Assembly: GCA_002731195.1 (NCBI GenBank)
Contig: PCAI01000015.1
Location: forward strand, 1 to 7,008
DNA length: 7,008 bases
From: Methanobacteriota archaeon
GTDB taxonomy: Archaea > Thermoplasmatota > Poseidoniia > Poseidoniales > Thalassarchaeaceae
Direction: 5' to 3'
Numbering within the stretch: the stretch's first letter is position 1; each line of letters starts with the position of its first letter. This document shows, piece after piece, positions 1 through 5,225 of this stretch. A program made the position numbers and the translations under genes. The notes beneath the pieces were generated by a model, which saw nothing but the letters and a program-made list of their open reading frames with translations, searched no databases and had not been told where the DNA came from.

Positions 1-2
1 CT

Positions 3-461
3 CGGATTTTACTAATTATAGGTGTATGGGGATTAACTCTAAATGTAGTCAACTTGACAATTGGTGCCTACTCTGGAAAAAAGGCTTTGTGGGCTGGTTT
101 CTTCTTTTCAGGCACTTCGAATACTAACTCCACAGAATTGGTCCTTGGCGACTTAGTATTCTTATTGACATCGTTATCTTTTTGTTTACTGGGGTGCATT
201 GGCATGCGTAATTCTGTGAGTAAAGAAAATACATTATTGGCAACACTATCATCCGACCTTTCATCCTTCGGAGATAACTTACTTTCAAAAGACAAAGACT
301 TCCTATCTTCGTTAGGGTCCTGGATAATTCTTCTAGGGCCAATTTTCTATATAACTTGGAGTGTTTTTTTTGAAACTTGGCTAGATCCTGGAATTTATTC
401 AGTTACTATAACTTTAGTCTCTATTGGATATGGAATTTCAATATTCACTGATTCCGAATGA
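3..461 (+). CDS. Multi-pass membrane protein, 5' truncated by the window edge
   Basis: The reading frame is open from the first in-frame codon at position 3 to a TGA at 459-461, so the true start lies outside the window. A TTG at 54 could be mistaken for a start, but it sits inside a hydrophobic segment that continues upstream (RILLIIGVWGLTLNVV). About 152 residues are visible with four likely membrane segments: roughly residues 1-24, 44-66 (LVFLLTSLSFCLLGCIGM), 103-124 (WIILLGPIFYITWSVFF) and 130-148 (YSVTITLVSIGYGISIF). A polar, serine/lysine-rich loop of about 30 residues separates the second and third. I recognise no family and no catalytic or transporter motif. It converges on the CoA gene with only 5 bp between the stop codons. 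Confidence is high that it is coding, because a membrane pattern runs throughout, and nil for a specific function. Confidence 0.72.
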   Translation, partial: RILLIIGVWGLTLNVVNLTIGAYSGKKALWAGFFFSGTSNTNSTELVLGDLVFLLTSLSFCLLGCIGMRNSVSKENTLLATLSSDLSSFGDNLLSKDKDFLSSLGSWIILLGPIFYITWSVFFETWLDPGIYSVTITLVSIGYGISIFTDSE

Positions 462-466
462 TGAAT

Positions 467-1504
467 TTATAAAGAAACAAAACTGGATAATATATCCTTG
501 CATCTTAATTTACTTTCTTCTTCGGTTATTCTGACTACAATTCCTCTACCAGGCTGCCCATAAACTACTATCGACCCCAAAGGAGCAAATAGATGTATTA
601 ACAGAGGGGCTAAATCTTCTTCTCCCTCTACGTCTATTATACTAGTAGATTTATCAATCAACCATTTTTCAAGTGATATTTTACATGCTTCAAATAAAGA
701 TTTAGACAGACTTCCTGCAGGATTCACGCATTTGAATAAATTATCATATTTGTCAATTTCAATATTATCTGCATGCCTCCATATTTTTCTTTTTGTTTTA
801 CCATCTATGAATGATATATCTGCACATCTATTTAATTCCTGTAAAGATAAGGTTGTAACATCCCCGACAGTAATTAGTGGAACATCTTCATTTCCATATT
901 TTTCTAACATAATCCTCATGGCATGAGCGTAATCTTCAGTTTTACCTTCTATTAATTCCCCAAATGGCTGTTTTAACATTTCTCCTGCGGATTCAGTCAT
1001 CACCAGCCGTTCTGTACTTCCATCATTAAATACAGAATTAAAATACTGACTTATCCAAGATCTCCCTTCTCTATCTATTTCACCGTTCCTTATTCTGGTA
1101 CTTGATATTGGCCGACCATCCCATGCATTCTGATGCTCTATTTCGATTATTTCTAAATTATCCAATTTTTGTTCTCGCCTCATTTTATTAATTTCTATGC
1201 ACATATCTTTCGTTTCATCAGTACAGATAATCGCTGTAGCAGTAGGGTGTTTTGGAGCAGGGCCAAATCTATTTTCCAATACTCCAAAATTGATTTTATT
1301 TGATACATCCACATCTAAATTATCAATTATCTCATTTTTTCGATCTATAAATTTCATCGTTAATGGATTTTTTTTGAGGGCTATTTCATCAGAAACTATC
1401 CAAATTTCAATTTTATTACATTTTTCCAATGCACCGTATATTAATTTTTTGTGTCCGGCATGAAACCTATCAAAAGTCCCTCCAACAAGGCCTAAATCAT
1501 ACAT
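467..1504 (-). CDS. coaD: Fused phosphopantetheine adenylyltransferase / GTP-dependent dephospho-CoA kinase
   Basis: Bifunctional enzyme for the last two steps of CoA synthesis in the cytoplasm: 4'-phosphopantetheine + ATP to dephospho-CoA, then 3'-phosphorylation with GTP. Residue numbers count from the upstream GTG at 1513. Residues 5-160 are an archaeal-type PPAT nucleotidyltransferase: GGTFDRFHAGH at 11-21 carries the HxGH motif and ISSTRIR at 136-142 is the second nucleotide-binding signature. Residues 170-345 match the DUF359 kinase family: ITVGDVTT (214-221), CVNPAG (262-267), VEGEEDLA (295-302) and YGQPGRG (318-324). The length (about 345) equals the two enzymes joined end to end, which are separate genes in many archaea. 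I prefer the ATG at 1504: it starts a typical PPAT N-terminus (MYDLGLVGGTF), and the GTG at 1513 falls inside a GTGAT Shine-Dalgarno-like stretch. Upstream lies the structured RNA, about 30 nt away, so the two may share a transcript. Family assignment is firm; that the two activities are coupled is inferred. Confidence 0.93.
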   Translation of the reverse strand: MYDLGLVGGTFDRFHAGHKKLIYGALEKCNKIEIWIVSDEIALKKNPLTMKFIDRKNEIIDNLDVDVSNKINFGVLENRFGPAPKHPTATAIICTDETKDMCIEINKMRREQKLDNLEIIEIEHQNAWDGRPISSTRIRNGEIDREGRSWISQYFNSVFNDGSTERLVMTESAGEMLKQPFGELIEGKTEDYAHAMRIMLEKYGNEDVPLITVGDVTTLSLQELNRCADISFIDGKTKRKIWRHADNIEIDKYDNLFKCVNPAGSLSKSLFEACKISLEKWLIDKSTSIIDVEGEEDLAPLLIHLFAPLGSIVVYGQPGRGIVVRITEEESKLRCKDILSSFVSL

Positions 1505-1508
1505 TTTA

Positions 1509-1513
1509 ATCAC
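1509..1513 (-). promoter_or_regulatory. Shine-Dalgarno-like site deciding the coaD start
   Basis: On the minus strand GTGAT is followed by TAAA and then the ATG at 1504. It complements the AUCAC part of a typical archaeal 16S rRNA 3' end, although the spacing is short. It overlaps the alternative GTG start at 1513, so only one of the two can be used. Confidence 0.35.
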
Positions 1514-1532
1514 TACAGGTACTTCAAAATTA

Positions 1533-1595
1533 TGTGCCCCGAGGTGTAACGGCTACCTTCACAGTTTTACTCTGGCGCCTGACCCACCCCGGGAC
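1533..1595 (-). ncRNA. H4 guide hairpin predicted to target 23S rRNA helix 69 (U1915 equivalent)
   Basis: This is the terminal hairpin of the RNA. The lower stem is GTCCCGGGGTG (1595-1585) with CACCTCGGGGC (1546-1536), 11 pairs including two G-U. The pocket has 5' arm GGTCA (1584-1580) and 3' arm GTTA (1550-1547). The upper stem is GGC/GCC (1579-1577 with 1553-1551), then CC/GG below a loop with GAG...TGTGAA. ACA follows directly. A guide of this form should select UAAC-UN-UGACC. Helix 69 of archaeal/eukaryotic large-subunit rRNA reads, from memory, GUAACUAUGACC, which matches at all nine guide positions with U1915 (E. coli numbering) left as the unpaired U. Both arms could extend by one base into the lower stem. 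The rRNA itself is not in this window. Confidence 0.55.
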
Positions 1596-1621
1596 GTCTG
1601 TCGGACTGTGTGGTAGTCCCT

Positions 1622-1763
1622 TGATTCATTCCTTTCAGTCCTCAGGGGACCTATCACAATCCGGCCACTTGTTTTGCTCCATAATTCATTCCTATTCGGT
1701 CATTATGGTCTTCGACAAGTGGTTTCCCAAACGTGGTACCATAAATCATCCTAGTCCTCCGGC
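1622..1763 (-). repeat. Three copies of an apical-loop motif at a 60-nt period
   Basis: The apical loops of H1, H2 and H3 carry related sequences read on the minus strand: GAGGACTAGGATGA, GACCGAATAGGAATGA and GAGGACTGAAAGGAATGA. Each then runs into the closing stem. The GGAATGA-type cores begin at 1751, 1692 and 1632, 59-60 nt apart, while the stems between them differ in sequence. Conserved loops on variable stems suggest one protein binding site presented three times, which suits an L7Ae k-turn/k-loop. The repeat may also reflect tandem duplication of one hairpin unit. Confidence 0.6.
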
Positions 1764-1848
1764 GTGGTGGCTTCGTCATGATGGTGTTGCCGCTTGGGCA
1801 TTTAATGCTCTGAGCCCTACTTCAAGAACATCTCGGTTATTATCGTAC

Positions 1849-1856
1849 AATTATAT
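1849..1856 (-). promoter_or_regulatory. TATA-like box for the structured RNA
   Basis: The minus strand reads ATATAATT just after, and almost touching, the TAG stop (1860-1858) of the 856-residue gene. An archaeal start would fall about 25 nt downstream near 1828-1824, shortly before the first hairpin. No clear BRE can be called. Confidence 0.4.
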
Positions 1857-1857
1857 T

Positions 1858-4428
1858 CTAATCCATAAAAGAAGAATAATCATATCCAGATAATTTCTTC
1901 ATGATTCTTTCTGTAACTTCTATATTTCCATTTAATATTTCACTAGTGGCGAAATAAGGCCATTTTTCTACTGGTTGAGCTAACCAACCAACTAATTCAT
2001 GTGTTCTTCCTGGTTGAGGGGATGAATCATTAATCGCATTATTTATGGAGTCATACAAGTCCATTATGGAGTCACTTACAGATGTATTAATTACTTTGGA
2101 TAATTCACTGATAATTGTAAAATCACATCCTGGGTGCGACCTTGAAGACAATCCAGGGATAGCAATTTTCTCTCCCTTGGATCTCAATATTGTAGAACAC
2201 CATGGAAAATCTTCCTTTAATAGCCATTTAAAACCATCTTCTGAACGAACTGCCCTGAGCAATATATTTTGAGATTCAATCGCCCACCAGTTTGAAGGCA
2301 TTTTTTCTACTATCATTCTAATTTCATTCCCATTTAATTTTTTATTAGCCAATATCATGTCTAACATATCCGACCATATCTTAACTTCATTAATATCATC
2401 TAAATTTTTATTCTTATTTTTTACTCTATTCATCAGTTCATCTATTTTTTCCAGATTCTTATTATTCTTTGAATACAACCAATATACTCCTTTAATCGCA
2501 TCCAGAGAATTATTCGGCGGATTTCTTAACCAAGCATCTATGGACCATTCTGACATGTCCAAATATGTATTTTTTGGTAACCAAGGAATATTGGATAAAA
2601 ATTGTGCTGCAATCCATGAAACTCCTTTTGATGCTTTTCTTGAATCCATAATAGGTCTTGAACGTAGAAATATATCTGGATCTTCTCTTAATTTAATTTT
2701 CAGTTTTTCTGAAAATAGATTAAGAACAGATTCTGGAGCATCATTGGATACTTCAACAAGCTTTTCAATAGGTAAAAAATCAAGATTTAGTAATGCCAAC
2801 CATTCGGAATCAATGCGCCCCCTCAATCTCTGCCACCTAGGCCATCTACCTTTGTCTGGAGATGCTATCCAGGCCGCTAATGGATACCTAGCTTCCATTT
2901 GATTTGCCCAACTCTCATCTCCAAATGGATATTGTGAAATTGATGACATTATCACTGACAAATATTCTTCATCAAATTCTTCACTTACAAAGCTATTTTC
3001 CTTTTCAAATCCAAGAATTGTCCAGGGACTTATATTTTTGTCAATTATTTCTTCTAATGAGCTACTTCTATACTCTTCTTCTATTAGTTTTAAGGGCAAT
3101 ACTTCTCCTCTTTTTGTCATAAACTCTAGCCAGGGCAAAGATCTTTTTTTATCGACCATTAACATATCAAAATTCTTGAAATATAATTTTTTTTCTTTCA
3201 TTATCAATAGTCTTAATTTATCACATAAGGATAATTTTAACATCGCTTCATTTGAAATTTCTTCAGTTAAATCTATCACTAGTTCCAAATTATTGTCCAT
3301 GGATATACTCCACTGTATAATTGACTCTACTGCATTTTTACCCAATCCACGGGTTTCTATTTCCTTTGAATATTCTTCATTATCAAACATTGCCTCACTC
3401 CAGTCCTTTCTAAATTTCCTCCATGTCGAATCTGAAGTTTTTATCCTCTTTTTTGTAGAAATCTTTTCTTTCAATGCAGATAATCTTCTCCTCCTTTCTT
3501 GATTGGATATTCTTGGATGGGCTATTTCAATCCAATAATCTAATGCTTCTAGTGGATAAATACTCTCAACAGAAACAACACCTCTTAAATCTCCAATTAA
3601 TAATGCATTTCTTTTAGCGGTTCTTAGTAACATCGATTTGTATATGTTGTCCTTCAATATTGCTATCAATGGTTCTTTGGGTCTAATTATGGGAGAAAGT
3701 TGGTGACATGTCCCAAGTGCCCAAGATCCTCTGTGATAACTATTTTCTGGTAATGGCGATTCCGGCTTCACGTCAGGCTGACTAAACCATTCGCCTGTTG
3801 ATATTGATACAATATTATCCTTGCGAATTAGTTTTCCTCTTGTAATTCCAATGATTTTATTATTCTTTGAGTATGACTCAATATTCTCTGGATCAAGTAC
3901 GTCTGGCTCATTCATACTGATAGTTTTTTTCTCTAAATCAAACCACCTCAATTCTGAATGATTTAATTTAGCCCAGTTCCATGACACCCCCTCATTTCTC
4001 TTGGAATCTGGCAATTTATCTGGGACTAATATCAAAGACTCTTCAGGTTGGCGTAAAAATGCGAAAAGAACATCTATCCCTTCTCGATATAAGACACAAC
4101 TTTTATTGTTTTCTTTAGGTATAGGAAAAGCCTCTTCAGCCTTATACCATTCATCCATTTGTAGTACTTTAACTCCCTCTTCTGTCAGCCTTATTTTCGC
4201 ACCCCTGCTGCCCATTTCTAGATCACTAGATACTAATTTTTCATCTCTCATCCTTTTAATTTCAGCCGAAGCATGCGGCATTCTTAGTCCAACTGATTTT
4301 GCCAATTCGCTTACAGTTCCCTCTCTTTCAGATAACCTATTCATAAGTCTGAGTCTATACTTACTTCTTATCTTTTTAGGTGTAATTTCTGCACCCTCTT
4401 TTTCAGAATTTTTGAAATCAAACGACAC
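1858..4428 (-). CDS. 856-residue protein with N-terminal winged-helix DNA-binding domain, function unknown
   Basis: I recognise only the N-terminal domain. Residues about 18-90 form a winged helix of the MarR/ArsR/DtxR kind: a first helix (KIRSKYRLRLMNRL), a helix-turn-helix at 38-62 (TVSELAKSVGL, then HASAEIKRMRDEKLV) and a charged wing with GSRGAKIRLTEEG at 73-85. The remaining 760 residues are mostly charged and helix-like, with scattered tryptophans and several Lys/Asn-rich linkers. They show no Walker, nuclease, membrane or signal motif. The start is GTG at 4428, supported by AGAGGAG seven bases upstream. It is divergent from two small winged-helix-like genes across a repeat-rich promoter region, so it may regulate them or itself. 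Downstream, the promoter of the structured RNA begins at its stop. It could be a large regulator or a nucleoid-associated factor. A lineage-restricted archaeal family is my guess. Coding status is certain from length alone. Confidence 0.85.
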   Translation of the reverse strand: MSFDFKNSEKEGAEITPKKIRSKYRLRLMNRLSEREGTVSELAKSVGLRMPHASAEIKRMRDEKLVSSDLEMGSRGAKIRLTEEGVKVLQMDEWYKAEEAFPIPKENNKSCVLYREGIDVLFAFLRQPEESLILVPDKLPDSKRNEGVSWNWAKLNHSELRWFDLEKKTISMNEPDVLDPENIESYSKNNKIIGITRGKLIRKDNIVSISTGEWFSQPDVKPESPLPENSYHRGSWALGTCHQLSPIIRPKEPLIAILKDNIYKSMLLRTAKRNALLIGDLRGVVSVESIYPLEALDYWIEIAHPRISNQERRRRLSALKEKISTKKRIKTSDSTWRKFRKDWSEAMFDNEEYSKEIETRGLGKNAVESIIQWSISMDNNLELVIDLTEEISNEAMLKLSLCDKLRLLIMKEKKLYFKNFDMLMVDKKRSLPWLEFMTKRGEVLPLKLIEEEYRSSSLEEIIDKNISPWTILGFEKENSFVSEEFDEEYLSVIMSSISQYPFGDESWANQMEARYPLAAWIASPDKGRWPRWQRLRGRIDSEWLALLNLDFLPIEKLVEVSNDAPESVLNLFSEKLKIKLREDPDIFLRSRPIMDSRKASKGVSWIAAQFLSNIPWLPKNTYLDMSEWSIDAWLRNPPNNSLDAIKGVYWLYSKNNKNLEKIDELMNRVKNKNKNLDDINEVKIWSDMLDMILANKKLNGNEIRMIVEKMPSNWWAIESQNILLRAVRSEDGFKWLLKEDFPWCSTILRSKGEKIAIPGLSSRSHPGCDFTIISELSKVINTSVSDSIMDLYDSINNAINDSSPQPGRTHELVGWLAQPVEKWPYFATSEILNGNIEVTERIMKKLSGYDYSSFMD

Positions 4429-4435
4429 TAATGTA

Positions 4436-4442
4436 CTCCTCT
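4436..4442 (-). promoter_or_regulatory. Shine-Dalgarno site for the winged-helix gene
   Basis: The minus strand reads AGAGGAG followed by seven bases and the GTG at 4428. This strong match fixes a non-ATG start. Confidence 0.6.
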
Positions 4443-4460
4443 AAATTAATCTAATCAGAT

Positions 4461-4472
4461 TATATGTATAAA
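4461..4472 (-). promoter_or_regulatory. TATA-like box for the winged-helix gene
   Basis: The minus strand reads TTTATACATATA about 35-45 bases before the GTG. It predicts a transcript starting near 4440-4443, so a very short leader beginning at or just before the Shine-Dalgarno site. Confidence 0.45.
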
Positions 4473-4486
4473 ATTATCTTTAATAA

Positions 4487-4585
4487 TTACATATAGTTAC
4501 ATATTTCTTGTGGAAAATATAGATACTCCTTCGTATATTGGTTCTAATACTGACATTTGTGATAATTAAGGAAACAATATGTAAC
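4487..4585 (+). repeat. Operator-like TTACATAT repeats, direct and inverted
   Basis: TTACATAT occurs at 4487-4494 and again at 4497-4504, exactly 10 bp apart, or one helical turn. GTTACATATT (4496-4505) recurs as a perfect 10-bp inverted copy, AATATGTAAC (4576-4585). A related ATATGTAT lies at 4462-4469 inside the minus-strand TATA box. The cluster sits between the two divergent promoters. Binding by one of the adjacent winged-helix proteins is a plausible inference only. AT-rich DNA produces such words easily, but a 10-bp exact inverted copy within 100 bp is less expected. Confidence 0.42.
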
Positions 4586-4612
4586 CAAATATGGTATTAA
4601 CATACATAACCA

Positions 4613-4620
4613 TTATATTA
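4613..4620 (+). promoter_or_regulatory. TATA-like box for the small winged-helix pair
   Basis: TTATATTA is followed by a C-run (4621-4626). A start 25 or so bases downstream would fall near 4640, giving a leader of about 45 nt before the ATG at 4685. Confidence 0.4.
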
Positions 4621-4629
4621 CCCCCCGCT

Positions 4630-4660
4630 CTCCTCTTAAACATGCTTCGTTTATGCGGAG
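4630..4660 (+). other. Imperfect inverted repeat upstream of the small winged-helix gene
   Basis: CTCC (4630-4633) pairs with GGAG (4657-4660) and TAAAC (4637-4641) with GTTTA (4649-4653). A 3x3 internal loop separates them and the loop is ATGCTTC. It overlaps the predicted transcription start, so it could be a DNA operator or, if transcription starts earlier, a leader hairpin 24 nt before the ATG. Confidence 0.35.
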
Positions 4661-4684
4661 TGTTAGAGTACTTGGTTGGTAGTT

Positions 4685-4939
4685 ATGGACATTAATAATG
4701 TAAGAATATCGATCAAAAAATACTTGACGAATAAACCTAGAAATACTGCGGAAATATCATCATGGCTTAGTAAAAACAATGCTGTTTCAAATTATGATGT
4801 AGCAGATATTTTAGAATCGGACGATTCCATTGTTAGAATTGGAGTTGTTAGGAAAAGTGGGATGATTGATAAAAAACTTCCACTTTCGGAATGGGCAACA
4901 AAAGAATGGGTAAGGTATCACGAGAGATCAATAAAATAG
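4685..4939 (+). CDS. Small winged-helix-like protein (first of a tandem pair)
   Basis: 84 residues from the ATG at 4685. A TTG at 4676 in the same frame would add three residues, but neither start has a strong Shine-Dalgarno. The first half is helical: VRISIKKYL (6-14), then NTAEISSWLSKNN (20-32) and YDVADILESDDSIVRIG (37-53), the order helix, HTH and strand expected of a winged helix. A tryptophan-bearing tail (SEWATKEWVRYH) closes it. No cysteines, membrane segment or catalytic motif are present. It resembles the next gene in IKK(Y/F)L, NT(A/T)EI and the segment around residue 45, so the two are probably duplicates. The next gene begins 16 bp after its stop with its own Shine-Dalgarno, so they form an operon. 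A DNA-binding or transcription-factor-related role is inferred. The exact family is not recognised. Confidence 0.72.
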   Translation: MDINNVRISIKKYLTNKPRNTAEISSWLSKNNAVSNYDVADILESDDSIVRIGVVRKSGMIDKKLPLSEWATKEWVRYHERSIK

Positions 4940-4943
4940 AAAA

Positions 4944-4948
4944 GAGGT
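4944..4948 (+). promoter_or_regulatory. Shine-Dalgarno site of the second small winged-helix gene
   Basis: GAGGT lies seven bases before the ATG at 4956, in the 16-bp gap after the preceding stop. It supports operon translation of the second gene. Confidence 0.6.
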
Positions 4949-4955
4949 AATAAAT

Positions 4956-5210
4956 ATGAGAACTACAAGATTAAGGCAGAAAATAAAGAAATTTTTAGAT
5001 TTAAAAGGTGAAGCAAATACTACAGAAATATTGGAACATGTAAATTCAACTATGAGGCATGGAACTACTCCACAACAACTTGGCAATGTTCTTTCAAAAG
5101 ATAAAGACATATTGAAAATTTCAACCACTAAAAGAGGAGGCGCACTATCTGGAAGATATGAGATATGTGTTTGGCAACTCAGGCCCGGTACCCTAGATGG
5201 CGAAAATTAA
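4956..5210 (+). CDS. Small winged-helix-like protein (second of a tandem pair)
   Basis: 84 residues, ATG at 4956 with a good Shine-Dalgarno. The N-terminus is basic (MRTTRLRQKIKKFLDLKG), followed by NTTEILEHVNSTMRHG (21-36), then TPQQLGNVLSKDKDILKIS (38-56), which reads as the recognition-helix region and first wing strand. The wing KRGGALSGRYEICVWQL (59-75) is glycine-rich. The same order of elements and several shared words place it as a paralogue of the preceding gene. It converges on the aldolase gene with 15 bp between stops, in an AT-rich stretch that may serve as a T-rich termination zone for both strands. Function is unknown. Regulation of the divergent large winged-helix gene or participation in the same complex is possible but unproven. 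Confidence 0.78.
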   Translation: MRTTRLRQKIKKFLDLKGEANTTEILEHVNSTMRHGTTPQQLGNVLSKDKDILKISTTKRGGALSGRYEICVWQLRPGTLDGEN

Positions 5211-5225
5211 GTTATTATTAGCTTA

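Larger units (their letters stand above)
1533..1826 (-). ncRNA. Four-hairpin structured RNA, probable archaeal H/ACA-type pseudouridylation guide
   Basis: No credible protein lies here, and the region is much GC-richer than its neighbours. Read on the minus strand it folds into four hairpins. H1 (1798-1726): CCCAAGCG/CGTTTGGG, internal loop, ACCAT/ATGGT. H2 (1722-1665): CCACTTGT/ACAAGTGG, 6x6 internal loop, CCATAAT/ATTATGG. H3 (1663-1602): CGGA and TGTG pair with CACA and TCCG, then GTCCC/GGGAC. H4 (1595-1536): GTCCCGGGGTG/CACCTCGGGGC, pocket, GGC/GCC. H3 and H4 are each followed at once by ACA (1601-1599, 1535-1533), with 14 and 15 nt between upper stem and ACA, the spacing known for H/ACA guides. 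All apical loops are rich in GA/AUGA, as for an L7Ae-bound k-loop. The minus strand is favoured because its loops are purine-rich and the ACA boxes fit only that strand. H1 is followed by AAA and H2 by neither, so those two are less canonical. A TATA-like box at 1856-1849 predicts a 5' end near 1826. The 3' end is taken at the last ACA. Cbf5, Nop10, Gar1 and L7Ae would be the partners. The structure is seen; the class is inferred. Confidence 0.62.

Noticed and set aside
54..461. TTG at 54 as the true start of the left membrane protein
   Set aside because: The frame stays open and hydrophobic up to the window edge, so the gene most likely begins outside.
1536..1610. tRNA on the plus strand, starting GTGCCCCGAGGTGTAACGGC
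   Set aside because: The first 20 bases resemble an acceptor and D-arm, but no matching acceptor 3' strand, anticodon arm or T-arm follows. The same bases are fully used in the minus-strand H4 stem.
1622..1650. Hammerhead ribozyme core (CTGAGGA followed by GAAA)
   Set aside because: Only two bases lie between the two core words, so no stem II can form, and the surrounding stems do not give the three-way junction.
1533..1826. SRP RNA or RNase P RNA
   Set aside because: Size and GC content suggested either, but I found neither the SRP helix 8 GGAA loop with AGCAGCC-type asymmetric loop nor the RNase P conserved regions (GGAAAGUCC, ACAGAA) on either strand. The ends do not pair to close one molecule.
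1534..1893. Plus-strand open frame of 119 codons
   Set aside because: It runs antisense across the hairpins and into the end of the large gene. Its composition reflects the GC-rich stems, it has no Shine-Dalgarno site, and the predicted protein shows no domain pattern.
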